From NCBI GenBank assembly GCA_023375675.1, contig JALQBC010000002.1, forward strand, positions 1,426,001 through 1,490,000: 64,000 nt of DNA. Reading direction: 5' to 3'. The first letter of the stretch is position 1. The number at the start of each line of letters is the position of its first letter. This document shows, piece after piece, positions 35,368 to 46,791 of the stretch. The notes under the pieces were generated by a model that was not told the DNA's origin, ran no database searches, and saw only the letters and a program-made list of their open reading frames with translations. The stretch comes from Cytospora piceicola (lineage: Eukaryota > Ascomycota > Sordariomycetes > Diaporthales > Cytosporaceae). A program made the position numbers and the translations under genes.

Positions 35368-37646
35368 CTTGAATGATCTGTGTGGTGTCGTCGACGGACG
35401 TTGTAGTGAATGTGGCCTTGAACGTCGACAGTTGTGTTGTGTGTCTCGAGGTTCTTGGTGTGTGTTTGGAAAGGGACGTCGGGGAAGTTGTATTTGGAGA
35501 CGAAGATAGGGCAGCAGTCACCAAAAGTGAAGTTTAGGCCGATAAGATTTATGTTTTAGACCAACCGGCACTGTATGACACAACTGAGTAAAAGTGGGGA
35601 AGCATAGTGTCAAATCAGAATGGTTTCTTTTCGGGTGATTTTTTGTTCATATGCTGATTGCTTGGAAATCTGGAATGGATTTGCAATGCGTATGTCCGAC
35701 ATCGGCAGGACCAGCCAGTTGACCCCAAGAAGCAATGCACATACAGAGGCAAACAGATTCTCTAGCACCAGGTAATGCCAGCTGCCAGCAGTGTTCGAGA
35801 AACCACCTGAACTTATTCGTATATATCTACCTAGGTACCTAATCTTTATTCATATCTAGGTACTCACATCAATGCATCCACAGGCAGCTGCTCATCAGAC
35901 ATCATTTGTAAGGAAACATGCCTCTGACTTGGTACCTATCTAGGCATTTAGGTGATGGAGTTTGATGCCATGGCGTTCTGTACCCCAAGACCTTGGAGAG
36001 CCTCAGTGATTCCAAGGTGATTTCAAGGTATATAACAGAGCCAACTCCCATTGTCCTGATAGAGGTCAATAGGGCACCTCCTCAGAGATGCTACTGACTG
36101 TCAAGCAGCCCATTGCTATAACTACCTAGGTAAGCATATCAAGTGCATCATCCTGAAAGAAGGCCAGCATGCATAACTTATACTTGGTCAGGTTGCTTGG
36201 ATCTTCCCAAGGGATACTCTTCTAAGTCCGTGTCATCCGACGACATTCAATATACCTAGGTAACTAACTACCTGTCTAAGTAGGTACTTAAGTAGGTATT
36301 ATAAGAATGGCCAGCTGTCTTGGCTCCAGTATCGAGCTAGTAAACATGCTTTTGGCCATGTGACATCCTGACTCACGTGGCATAGCAAATACACGAGGGG
36401 AGGGAAACTATAAAGTGCAATGTCAGATAAGTAAGGGGCACAGGCCTTCCTTGAAAGAGTGTTATTCATTCTCCAGTGGCTCTGTGCTTGCACCACCTCA
36501 GTATGCTATATCGTGCTTGGTCGCCTGGATTCGTTCCCTTGGAGACGCTATATAGCTAACACTACTGTGTACATACCTAGAGTCTAGTAAATAGAGCATG
36601 AAATACCCAGGTAGTACTAGTATGTGGTACAACTTCTCAGCCGGCAGATCCGTACCGAAATCTGGGGTAATTGCCTCCCCCAACTGCCCCAGTATTGTAT
36701 CATGCACTAGGGTGGGGTCCGTTGATGTCAGTGCGGTCATTCCCAGGGTTCTAGCCCGCAGCCGTTGTGGGGCCACCTTGGGGAAGCTTCAACATCGAAA
36801 TGGCAGTCAAACAACCCCCCCTCAGCCACTCAAGACCCCTTCCCTCTTATATGTCTCCATGGAAAAGTCCACGGTGGTTGAGCTGGAGAATAGATGGACC
36901 CTTATTCTGGTATGGTGCAAGATTTCCAGAGATTGAGCAAGTATATCGCCTTGATTTCATCATGATATGAAGCGGGCGGACAACACGAATAACGATCCGG
37001 CAAGGTGGGCTGATCCGAGCTGTAAAGCACCTGCTTCAGCACGCGACAGCGGGGCATTGCCGACTCATTCATTGACACACGGGGAACCTGTCAACGCCCC
37101 CTGCCAGCCTGTTCGGGGCAAAACCCAACAAGAAATCATGGGGATGAGGGGGACTGATTGCCGTGTACCTTGCGTTTATAGTATCTACTGTGTAATTAAA
37201 CTGAGATAGGCGGCATGGGAGCCCGTTGTACCTGAATTGGCCGCGTTGAAGCTGAAGCTCCTGGTCAATGGCCTCCTCCAAAAAGCTGCACATGACCGCA
37301 TGACCACCTCTGAGCACGGAATCGGATCAGCCCATTGGTTGACCGGAGCGGTCGTTGACATACTGTGGTATACTATGTACCTAAATATGCTCCTTCCCCT
37401 ACACGTATACAGCTACCTGTTTGGGTACCTAGGTACTTAGGTAGCTCCCTATCTTGCAGTCCTGCTATTAAATGCAGACCAAGCTCCCCTAACCTGACCT
37501 GTCCTGTCCTGACCTCCATACCATCCGAGACAACTGACCTCAAGCTGTAAACACTTGGTTTACTTTACAACAAACTCCCCCGCTTCCTTTATCAACCCAG
37601 CCCATCACCTCTCTCGGCTCAAGATCGTCTACTTTCTTCTTCCTTC

Positions 37647-37672
37647 CATCCATCCATCCATCCATCCATCCT
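37647..37672. repeat. (CATC)n microsatellite
   Basis: About six CATC units upstream of the STF2-like gene, possibly in its leader. Confidence 0.9.
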
Positions 37673-37772
37673 TCCAGCAGATAGGATACACTCCCCATTG
37701 ATGAAAGCTGCCATCTGATCGACTCTCATCCACCCGTCCCATATTCTATTGGACGTCACCTGATTCTCAATT

Positions 37773-37875
37773 GTAAGTTCCGCTGCAATCCTCGAGCTTC
37801 TTCGAGCTCCGTCAACGTACAAGTACGCATCTCGAACTCCGCACTAATATCCTGTGTTGGGTGTTACCACCACAG
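37773..37875 (+). other. Probable 5'-UTR intron of the STF2-like gene
   Basis: A GTAAGT donor follows CAATT, and a CCACCACAG acceptor ends at 37875, upstream of the coding exons. Splicing here would not affect the protein. Confidence 0.45.
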
Positions 37876-37953
37876 ACGAACAAACGGTCCTGAACCAATC
37901 CATCCCGTACCACTTCAATCTCGCTCCCCGTCGATTCGACCCAATCAGTCAAC

Positions 37954-38638
37954 AGTAAGTAGCCCTCATTGGCTGCTTTTTCTACCAGCTGCCTGTGGGA
38001 CAAGCCTCGTGCTCTTTTGTGGAACGAATGCTTACTCAAAATGCAGTGACTCGTTCTCACAAGTTCAACGACAAGGACCACGCCGGCCTTGCCGACGGTA
38101 CTGCTGCCCCTGAGGAGCACCTCCCGCGATACTTCGCCAAGAGCGGCCACATTGGCGAGGACCCCAAGAAGACCAAGAAGAATGGAGGCGGAAAGGGAAA
38201 CTGGTAAGTTATATTATTCCTTGTCACTACTTTGAAACAGCTGTTCCCACGGCTTCAACCTGGACGTCTATTCTGTTGTCATGCCCCCTCCAAATTGTAG
38301 AATACTGTCTCGTTTCCATTGCGGGCAAACCCAGAGCTACTTGTGCCTCCTGGAGTTCATCAAAATACCATAGCTTTACAAATCCGCTGACCAGTTATAG
38401 GGGCAACCCTGGCGAGGAGATCCTCGACGATCAGTTCAACTTTGCCAACTCCCGTCGCCGATCCAACTCTTCCGGCTTCCACAACATCCAGGACTTCAAG
38501 ACCAAGTTTGAGGTCAACGAGCCCGAGCCTGTCTTCGAGGAGACAGTCCACGGTCCTGTTGACAACGAGCTGACCAAGACCGAGTCTTCCTCCACTAGCG
38601 GAGGCTCCATCGATGAGTTGCCTACCAAGAGCGTCTAA
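37954..38638 (+). CDS. STF2-like hydrophilin / ATPase-stabilising factor
   Basis: Relative of yeast Stf2, a small hydrophilic protein linked to F1F0-ATPase regulation and desiccation tolerance. The coding exons are a single A at 37954, then 38047-38203 and 38401-38638, giving 131 residues. The initiator ATG is split: exon 1 ends ...TCAACA before GTAAGT, and exon 2 begins TG after CAG. The product starts MTRSHKFNDKDHAGLADG, close to the family start. The core follows as HLPRYFAKSGHIGEDPKK and NGGGKGNW, joined by splicing to GNPGEEILDD. The rest is FNFANSRRRSNSSG and an acidic Ser-rich tail. No ATG in exon 2 gives a sensible N-terminus in this frame; the nearest (MLTQNAVTR) lies across the acceptor. 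An upstream leader intron is likely. Confidence 0.85.
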
Positions 38639-39138
38639 GCCCCTCCTACCTCCGGGGACTCGGACATGATGAGGGTTGACACAAGTCATTTCGGGCGTTA
38701 GGCACATAACACTCACTGAGGGGCTTTGGCGGGAATGGAACAATGATGAATTCATGATACGATAACTTGCTTGTTTTTGAACTCGGTGGCATCGGCTTGG
38801 CTGGTGTTTATGAGGACATGGTGGTGATATTTGGCATCTGGCGGCGTCTGACCCGATTTGACTTACCCTCATCGCACGATTGTCGTGCCTGCTCGCAGAG
38901 AGCATCTCCTGGTGGCCTTGCCTCAGCAGACTTGTAACATTATTATTGCGTGTCGTTAGGTCGCAGTCTAGTCATGAATTGAACCGATTGACGGCTATGA
39001 ACCTGTCCATCTGCTATCATGGGGACCTCAAGATTACCATCCGTTCACCACCTACTTTTAGGTGAATAGTGCTGGAAGATATGCATGTTCTGAGGTCTGT
39101 TCTTGGATTTATTGATTGATTGATTGATATTGACCCTA
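38639..39138. other. Convergent intergenic region, STF2-like / FMT1
   Basis: 3' flanks. Four ATTG units sit near 39110-39127, just beyond the FMT1 stop. Nothing else is seen. Confidence 0.6.
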
Positions 39139-40803
39139 TTAATTTACGAGCTTCGTCATTATGTCCATGGCAAACTTCAGCGATGAGATATCTCTCATCG
39201 TCAATTTGCTCTCTTTGAACTCGACCATGGCATGAGCGGCCGGCTTGCTCGTCGATCCCTCGACCTTGATCGTCTCGATCCTTACAGCATCGAGATGATC
39301 CGCCTCTACCGCAGAAGTCACCAGTCCATCGGTCATAGTATAGGGTACCTTGATGGGCAGGATTATGGCAGTCCCATCCGCCATGTACGGCAGCCTAAAC
39401 TCTCCCGGCTGCTGCGCGCCTTGCTGGTCCACCATGCTGAACACCACGCTCGAGATCTCCTTCGGGATCATGGCCTCGGCGGCCTCCTCGGTCACCCAGG
39501 GCGCGGGGCCCTCGGACGCCTTGGCCTGCGCCACCGACAAGACGACGTCCCTCAGCCTGTCCGGGCACCGCACGGCCGCGACGTCCTCGAAGATGACGCG
39601 CTTCTCGCCGGGCTGCCTGGCGGTGATGGCGCGCGTCCACAGGCCGCCGGGCCGGCCCTCGCCCGGGAGCGCGACGCCGACGGCGCGGAACCGGCGGGCC
39701 AGGTCGGCGGCCGACCAGCCGCCCGCCGGGTACATGTCGCGGTCGCGGGCCCACGCGGCGCCGGCCCAGTCGACCTCGGCGTCGGCCTTGCGGACCTTGG
39801 GGGCGTCGCGCACGAGCCCGCGGGCGAGGTCCGCCGGGGTGGGCCTCCAGCCGGGGTGGTCGCCGTCGTAGGGCGGCGCGTGCAGGCGCCGCCGCAGGCC
39901 CTCGACGAGGAGCCGCGCGCCCTCGGCCGCCAGCAGGTCGTGCAGCCGGGGGGCGTCGCAGCCGTCGGGCACGGGGATGCCGGGCGGGTAGGGCGTCTGG
40001 AGGAGGACGTCGCCGCGGTCAAAGTCCTTGTGGTGCAGGGTCTGCAGGGTGGCGCCGGCGGCGGGGCGGCCGCGCAGGAGGGCGTGCTGCAGGGGCGCGG
40101 GCCCGCGGAGGTCCGGGAGCACGGACGGGTGGACGTTGACGCCGCCGTATCGGGCCGAGGCGAGCACGCGCGGCGGCACGAAGAGGCCGAAGCTCACGGC
40201 CACGATGAGGTTGAACGGCTGCCGGTGCGAGTTCTCGTGCGCCGCCCGGTGCTTGACCACCTCGCCCGTCTCGTGGTGCGTGATGTGGCCCGCCGGCGGC
40301 AGCGTCCACCCCGTAAAGGTGTCGCGCCGGTGGATGGGCAGCCCCAGCTCCTCGGCGAGGTGGAACAGCGGGCCTGCGGCGACGCGCTTGAGGCCGCGGC
40401 CGGCGGGCTTGCCCGGCCGGACGAGCACGTCGATGGACTTGATGAGCTTGCTGTTCTTGTCCGACTGCTGGAGGTCGTACAGGGCCTGCAGGGAGGCGCA
40501 GCTGAAGGCGTCGGAGCCGCAGAAGAGGATGCGGAGGGGATCGGAGCGCCGCTTGTGGTGTATGAAGGGTCTGATGCGTCTGGTGTTGGATTTGGTGGTA
40601 TCGGCGCCTTCTATGGCCTCGGTGTCTTCTATGGATTCAACATCTTCGACGGGCTCGGTGTCTTCGGTGGGCTCCGGGTTGGTAGTGGTAGTGGTTGAGT
40701 TAAACCGGGTTTGTATTGCTGATCGTTGACAGCTGCGAATGTGTATTGATATTGACAGCCCTGGCCGGCTCAAGAAGGCCGGTCTGGGTATTGAAACTGT
40801 CAT
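39139..40803 (-). CDS. FMT1: Mitochondrial methionyl-tRNA formyltransferase
   Basis: Formylates initiator Met-tRNA for mitochondrial translation with 10-formyl-THF. Single exon, 554 residues. A basic, Ser-rich N-terminus (FLSRPGLSISIHIRSCQRSA, then IQTRFNS) suits a mitochondrial presequence. An acidic low-complexity segment follows (EDTEPVEDVESIEDTEAIEG). The formyltransferase fold begins at DPLRILFCGSDAFSCASLQA. The substrate and catalytic signature is GGVNVHPSVLPDLRGPAPLQ, with the Asn-x-His pair and SVLP in place of SLLP, and the Asp of DFDRGDVLLQT downstream. The C-terminal tRNA-binding part is longer than the bacterial one. GC content is extreme over about 39500-40500, which produces long antisense frames. 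Confidence 0.93.
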   Translation of the reverse strand: MTVSIPRPAFLSRPGLSISIHIRSCQRSAIQTRFNSTTTTTNPEPTEDTEPVEDVESIEDTEAIEGADTTKSNTRRIRPFIHHKRRSDPLRILFCGSDAFSCASLQALYDLQQSDKNSKLIKSIDVLVRPGKPAGRGLKRVAAGPLFHLAEELGLPIHRRDTFTGWTLPPAGHITHHETGEVVKHRAAHENSHRQPFNLIVAVSFGLFVPPRVLASARYGGVNVHPSVLPDLRGPAPLQHALLRGRPAAGATLQTLHHKDFDRGDVLLQTPYPPGIPVPDGCDAPRLHDLLAAEGARLLVEGLRRRLHAPPYDGDHPGWRPTPADLARGLVRDAPKVRKADAEVDWAGAAWARDRDMYPAGGWSAADLARRFRAVGVALPGEGRPGGLWTRAITARQPGEKRVIFEDVAAVRCPDRLRDVVLSVAQAKASEGPAPWVTEEAAEAMIPKEISSVVFSMVDQQGAQQPGEFRLPYMADGTAIILPIKVPYTMTDGLVTSAVEADHLDAVRIETIKVEGSTSKPAAHAMVEFKESKLTMRDISSLKFAMDIMTKLVN

Positions 40804-42001
40804 GGCGATATGAGATGCTTAGTGAGAGCCTCAGAGGTCACCTTATGCGAAAATTGTGGTTGATTGTATTCCGTCTCATTTTTGAGAAAGACTGAGGAGC
40901 CGGAGTAGGAATTATTGTTCAGTCCAGTGAGTGAAGACTCAACGATGTGCCTGAAGAATTATTCGTAAGTCCAGGTCCTAGCATCCGGAATTCATTTCAT
41001 CTACTACCTAGGTATACTTGAGTTATTGATGGTCGTTCTCTCGGCGATGTAAATGATTTCAATTGTTGCGTAAGCCCGGGTATGAGAATATTGACGTTCG
41101 CGTGCAGCGATAAAATTGCAATACCGGGGCGTCAGAACTTGACTCTAGTGCCATTGGCCTGGACTTATCCCCCGTTAACTACCTAGGTACTGAAACACCC
41201 CTGATCATTTACTTCATCGCAAGGTAGAAATTCTACTTTGACGTATCGCTGGGGATACTTTACAGGCGATAAATAGAACTGCTCACTGGACAAGCACTGC
41301 CTAGGTAGTCGTGTGAAGGAGACCACTGTCAAAAACATCACCCACCAACGCAGCCGCGGCACCTTTCCATAATGGATTGAAATACATTTCCAAAGGCCAG
41401 ATGGTGATAGTCAATATGGGACTCATCTTGAAGAGTCATGTTTAATGGGAGTTATCATATTCGGAGGCTCCTCCTCTGAGGTAGCGTTGGCAGTGTTTGC
41501 CAATTCTGGATATGGCCGTTGCAAGTTCTGTGACCGGCAACTCCTTTCTTCTAGGGTATTATGGTATTTGACGCCCATCTCAGGCCTCTGTTTGGCTTTG
41601 AGCCATTTGTCATGATCATATAGGCTGGTATCCAGCCCTATCCACCGCACCTAGTGCTGTTGGGTCTGTCTGTCTGAGTCTCTTGCGAAGCCCCAGCCCT
41701 GTAAGTTGATCGCAATACCATGCGTTGACACGCATCTCAACACAACATTCCAGGGCGACCACCCCCTATCCACGCTTGGAGCGACTCGTATCTCGTGGAA
41801 GAGCTCGTTTTGTCCCCTGCTAACCCATGAAAAAATGATTGTCGGGGTCCGGCAGTCGTGTGCTCGAGCCTTCTTAGTATAGGCTGTCTCGGGTCGTGGA
41901 AAACCTCATGAATGGCGACCCCGACAAGCCGAGCCGTGTCTCGTGATCGCTGCGATAACCGTTGTATCCCAGCCGATAGCGTCGTCATTAAAAATGGCCG
42001 C
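40804..42001. other. Intergenic region, FMT1 / IMP3
   Basis: FMT1 upstream region and IMP3 3' flank. It contains two TACCTAGGTA copies (about 41005 and 41180) and a near copy at 41299. No gene is supported. Confidence 0.55.
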
Positions 42002-42861
42002 TCAAAGCAGCTCAAAGTCATCCAGCTTGTCCCTGTATTGCATGATGTTGCGCTTGATCTTGCTGCCGACGGACCAGGTAACGAAGTCCTCGAGCTGGCG
42101 AGTGACCAGGAAGGCTGGGTCGGCTATAAAGAATGTGAGTCAGCAATCGCTTTTTCCGTTCAAGATAGAGGCCTGAGAAGGGTTGCCTCTATAGGCTCAT
42201 CAGTCCGAGGCACTCGTGATTGGACACATACTTATCGTTTCCGTTCCAACACGAACATGGCCTTGCTCAATCATCTTGGTAGCAGCCTGTATCGTCTCGG
42301 CCATCCTGAGTCGCGTCACTGCATGAAACTGTCAGCATCTTATCTCTTACGTTCCACCCAGAAGAATGCAGAGAGGATGCACCAATACTCACTGACGACG
42401 GGCAGGCGGCGTCTAGCAAACGCAGAGACGGTCACATTGTGCTCCACCGAGCTGAGCTTTGACGTCGATGACAGGACTGCCATGTCGTAAAGCTTTTCGA
42501 GCAGGAGCTTCTCATGCTTCTGGCGGACCTCATTCTCCGGGGGCATGAGTGAGAGCCGGTGGGCCAGTTGGCGAAGGGACTGTGAAGAGGAACCGGTCAG
42601 AACACGGAAAGGAGGGGACAGGATCATCTAAAGGTGTACTCACACCACATATCCTGTTGTACTTGTTGTAGTCCTCCGGCTTCTGGATCATATAACGCCT
42701 GATGACATTGTGGTCGCGGTGACCATTGTCCTAGAAAACCAAAGTCAGCACTGTCGCTGGGAGACTCAAAGGGCAGATCTTGGACTGCATACCTGCTTAT
42801 ATGTGACAAAGTCTGTCTTCTTGAGGAGCTTCTGCTCGTGATGCTTGAGTTTTCTGACCAT
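42002..42861 (-). CDS. IMP3: U3 snoRNP protein IMP3
   Basis: Component of the small-subunit processome that helps U3 snoRNA pair with pre-rRNA. Five exons: 42793-42861, 42644-42730, 42393-42579, 42232-42318 and 42002-42123, giving 183 residues, the same as my recollection of the yeast protein. The sequence starts [18 protein letters not shown] and continues [40 protein letters not shown] and [20 protein letters not shown]. An S4 RNA-binding domain follows ([20 protein letters not shown]). It ends [20 protein letters not shown] plus FELL. All introns are short and canonical. Only 320 bp separate its start from that of the divergent mitoribosomal gene. Confidence 0.95.
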
Positions 42862-43181
42862 GTTTGCCGTTTATTCGATGGCTGAGACCGTTGATGAACC
42901 TTGTATGGATCTTGAAATATGGTGAGTGAAGGGCATTCGATATCGAAATTGGAGACGGCAATGCAATTTCGGTGGGTCTAAACTTTTTCAGCGGCTCGGC
43001 ACCGATGGCCTGGCTAGTCCGGTTGGTCCAGACATCTGGACCAGGAACACGGACCCACAATAGAGCGCCCCCGGCCGGCCGAGCTAAATCTTCGGGTCTT
43101 TCAGTACTTTGTCCGTGGTGAACGACACTACTCAACCTCGTCGTCACGCGCAAGAGGGAAGGTACATTCACAGCAGCAAAG
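42862..43181. promoter_or_regulatory. Bidirectional promoter, IMP3 / bS18m
   Basis: The 320 bp between two divergent start codons must contain both promoters. No repeated operator is evident. Confidence 0.5.
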
Positions 43182-44209
43182 ATGCCACCGCGGCTTTCAT
43201 TAAGGCCACTGGCACGGCAATGCCAGTCCTATGTCCTCCAACAGAGGGCGGCCATCTCTTCCACCCCCAAGAATGGAGCCAGTACGTAACCCAAACCTCG
43301 CCGACGAGCCTCCTTCCCACCACCACCACCACCACCAAGACCAAACCCAAAGCTGGAGGGGGAACGGACGTAACTAACCCATTGCCCCCACCCACAACAG
43401 TAAAATACACCGACAACAGCGCCTCCAAGGCGCTCATGGACATGGTCGACGAGAACAACAAGAACGCCGCCAGCAGCGCGCCGGCCTCGGGCTCCGCGCC
43501 GACCGGCAACGCCTTCAACACGCCCAACGACCCGCACTCGCAGTCGCCCATGGACGTGCTCTACGGCGTCATGGAGAGCTCGCGGACCCGGGAGCGCATG
43601 TCGGCCAACAGGCAGACGCTCGAGGAGAAGACCAAGGCGGCCGCCGCCCGCGAGGACCTGTCGCGCCAGATGACGCGCAACTGGAAGCCCGGCGACGTCT
43701 ACGCGCCCCACGACCTGAGCCCCGTCGAGATGCTCAAGTGGAGGCAGCCCAAGCAGCCGAGCAGGGATATCATTGATATGTTGGGGCTCAACCCGCTGGA
43801 CCACTACAGGGTACGTTTGTTGATGGGGGGCTTCTGTTTCTTTCTTGCTCCGGCGCATTGGCACCGGGCTGCAACGAGCAGCATGTGGGTGGGATCTGGG
43901 GGTGCTTGGATGGATGCTTCGCATGTGCGACCTCTATTTGGATTGTATGCTGACTCATATTCACAGAACTTCTCCATCATCTCCGAGTTCATGACATCAA
44001 TGGGACGTATCAAGCACTCAAAGGAAACCGGACTGCGGCCAGTCAACCAGAGGAAAATGGCCAAGGCCATTAGGAGGGCAATCGGAATGGGCATCCACCC
44101 TAGTGTACATAGGCATCCCATGATTCTCTTCCGGGAGGCACAGAGCGCCCCGAGATATCAGAACACCAAGATACCCGAGCCTGATAGGTCCAAGATCAGG
44201 CCCATGTAG
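43182..44209 (+). CDS. Mitochondrial small ribosomal subunit protein bS18m
   Basis: Mitoribosome protein of the bacterial S18 family. Exons 43182-43281, 43401-43810 and 43967-44209 give 250 residues. The start MPPRLSLRPLARQCQSYVLQ is basic and Arg-rich, as a mitochondrial presequence should be. A charged region follows (QTLEEKTKAAAAREDLSRQM). The S18 core is GDVYAPHDLSPVEMLKWRQP, then DIIDMLGLNPLDHYRNFSII spanning an intron, SEFMTSMGRIKHSKETGLRP, and VNQRKMAKAIRRAIGMGIHP. The last part matches the conserved NQR-x-ARAIKRAR pattern of S18. The tail is SVHRHPMILFREAQSAPRYQ. Divergent from IMP3. Confidence 0.88.
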
Positions 44210-44307
44210 CCGAGGTTATTTGTATATCAATATCAACGCTATATATCATTTAGATGTTCATGGTCTACGTTTGATACGTTATCTTTCAGATAAGTGTGAT
44301 ATCCCGA

Positions 44308-46791
44308 TCATGCCCTCAACCTCCTGCGCTCTTCTACTTTCAGCAGTATTCGATCTGTACCCTCTATCGTCTTCGTCGTCTTGTGCGCCTTCAACAATGG
44401 CTGGCCAGCTTCCGGGAGCTCTGATGCTATCCACTTCTTGTATTCTTCTTGAAGTTCTGGGACGGGCAGCGCATTGAAGATCTCGACAAGCCTGCACTTT
44501 TTGTGAGCAAGCAGTAAGGGGTCGCCATAATGACGGTAGAAAGCGATTACTCACGTATACCAATCCGGGTCTTTGCCGTAATGTGTGGGCATTGCAATCA
44601 ACAAACTCTGCACCTCGTCGAGGTGCGCCTGTCCAGCGTTCATGACGACATAGGATTCGTAGACATGCAAGGGGATGTCAATCTCCATCCTCTGCATCCT
44701 GTCCCATATGACCTTGGCCTTCTCGTCACCATATGGTAACACCTGGCATGCCCGAAAGACAATGCTCAGGCTGGAATATGTCGGGCCCTCCACAGACGTG
44801 GAGATCTGCTTCCAGAAGTCGAACGCCCTGGAGGGCTCGCCGCAGGCCGTGTACGCAATCATGAATGCGTTGTACAGCTTGGTCACGGGCTGTATCATGA
44901 CGTCCATCTTGAACATGTTGTGTACCATCTGCAGGCTCTCCAGGTCCGGACAGGCCCCCAGGCCCTCGAGACACGCAATGTAGGTGTCGAGCTCAGGCCG
45001 CATATCGTCGTTCACGTGCGCGCGCATGTGCCCGAAGATGAAGCAGGCCATGTCGGCGCGCTTGCGTTCGAAAAACCCCTCCATGAGCTTGATACGCTCC
45101 TCTCGACTGACCTCGGGGAAGAACTGGCGCAGCAGTGAGTAGCCGTTCCATGCCCGTGCAGTGCTGATGTTCTGGTCGAGGCAGTAGTCAATCAGGCTCT
45201 GCTGTACAACTTGCCGGTCGGTCATGCTGAACTGCTGGATGTGAAGGCTTAGGGTGTCAATCACCTCGTGGGTGTTGTCGTTCTTGAAGAATGTCAGGCA
45301 GAGGTCCACAATCGTCTCTGGTTCCAAGTCCAGTTCTCGTCTCTCGACATGGCTCAGTACGTGGAGAATCTGGTTGTAGTCTACAGAAACATCAGAGCAT
45401 AAGTGCCTTATATATCGGTTAATAACTGTAACAGGCTTGCCGACCAGGACCGGGCAGTGTATTAAATCGTCGAAGGCGGATGACGCGCCGGGCGCATCTC
45501 TGCCGGCCATTCGGGCTTCGAGAAGCAGAGCGTATGTAGTGGCATCAGGCCTCAATCCCAAATCAGATGACAGGCCGTTGATTCTCTCGGCGAGTAGAGC
45601 ATTGTTGTTCTCGGTTGCGGCTGCGATTAGGCCATTAATAGTGCGGGCGTCCGGCCGGATCGACTCATCGCCCAGGTTGGATTGTATCATGACATCGATC
45701 ATGTGCTTTAGGTGTTCAATGTCCTTGCCCTGGTAGACGGCCCACCTCAATATGATGTCCCACCAGGATTTAGGAGGATTGGAGTCGCAGAGCTTCTGCA
45801 TAGCCTTCTTCAACCATTCGGGCTGACACCCCGTCCTTGACGAGAACTTAATCAAGGCCATGTAAGAGTCAGGTCTGGGCAGTGCGCTGCCTCCAATTGG
45901 TTTCTCAAACCAAGTACGCAGCTCTCCCTCGCCATCTCCCTCGATGCTGGCGTAGAAACTTGTCATTATCTCGTGAAACTCGGCCGAATAGTCGTAGCCA
46001 GTCTCGATTAGCTCGCCCGCGAACTTCCGAAGACCAGGCTCATTCCCCGCCTTTCCAAAGCCCTTCAAGACGAGCATCCGCAACAAATTCAAGGCGTTTG
46101 GTTTCCTCGGGTTGAAGTGTGAATAGAGATCTCTGAAGCCTGAAAGAAACTCTGCTGCCGTATCAGAGGCCCCATGGCGGACCAGTGCGACTACATAACG
46201 TTCGAGGTCATCCGAGCGAAGTTCCGCAAGTCTCTGTTCGTCGCCCACGGGCTGACCGGAATACTTGATTAACGTGAGCTGACGGTAGAGTTCTGTGGCA
46301 AATCGCACGTGCTCGCTCGTGTCTCCCCGTCCTGGCGGCAGGGAGTTTGCGTACGAGGCCCTCTGAAGGTCCTTCAGTTCCAAATTAAAGCCATCATCCG
46401 TACTTTGAAGGTGTTTGAGCAGGAGCGTGGCGCAGAAGGCTTGTGTGGTGTTCAATGGTTTCTTGCGAAGTATCTTGAAGTCAAAAAACCTCCGGAACGC
46501 ATGTATCAGCTCATCGCCTGGGGGCAGCTTGGTGCCCTCCACAGACCTAGCATGGAAATCGACAAATGTACCAAAGCCCGGCTCGAACCCAGCATCTTTC
46601 ACTTCTCTTGGGGGCTTCTTGAAGATGTTCATGTTCAGAAATGTCCTGCGAGGGGGTTGCCTGACCAAAACACGGGGAAGGCGTGTCGACCGTGGACGCG
46701 AGGGGCAGCTCGAGAGCGTCGATGCTGGCGCAGACAAGCCATGACAGGCCAGCAGTCGTTGGTACACATTGCGCGTCAAGGTCGACCGCAT
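44308..46791 (-). CDS. PPR-type mitochondrial protein, probably complex I assembly factor CIA84
   Basis: Exons 44555-46791 and 44308-44491 give 806 residues. The N-terminus is Arg/Ser/Pro-rich without acidic residues (MRSTLTRNVYQRLLACHGLS) and ends RTFLNMNIF, a plausible mitochondrial presequence. The body is alpha-helical, with PPR-like spacing visible in stretches such as DARTINGLIAAATENNNALL, RPDATTYALLLEARMAGRDA and KLYNAFMIAYTACGEPSRAF. Length, N-terminal layout and PPR character suit the fungal complex I intermediate-associated protein 84, needed for the membrane arm. That name comes from general resemblance and is not proven. The second exon restores a basic C-terminus (LLKVEERRRLRA). 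The 3' end lies only 98 bp from the bS18m stop. Confidence 0.8.

Larger units (their letters stand above)
35368..37953. other. Divergent intergenic region, DRE2 / STF2-like
   Basis: 2.6 kb with no supportable gene. It is AT-richer than its surroundings and holds four of the nine TACCTAGGTA palindromes (near 35828, 36123, 36253 and 37426), many partial TAGGTA units and a (CATC)n microsatellite at about 37647-37672. The last 180 bp are probably the STF2-like leader, with a likely 5'-UTR intron. Confidence 0.5.

Noticed and set aside
39232..40698. 488-codon plus-strand frame
   Set aside because: Antisense to FMT1, where GC-ending codons remove stops on the other strand. The product is Gly/Arg/Val-rich without any family resemblance.
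41423..41650. 75-codon minus-strand frame
   Set aside because: Begins with GTG, not ATG, and has no recognised motif.
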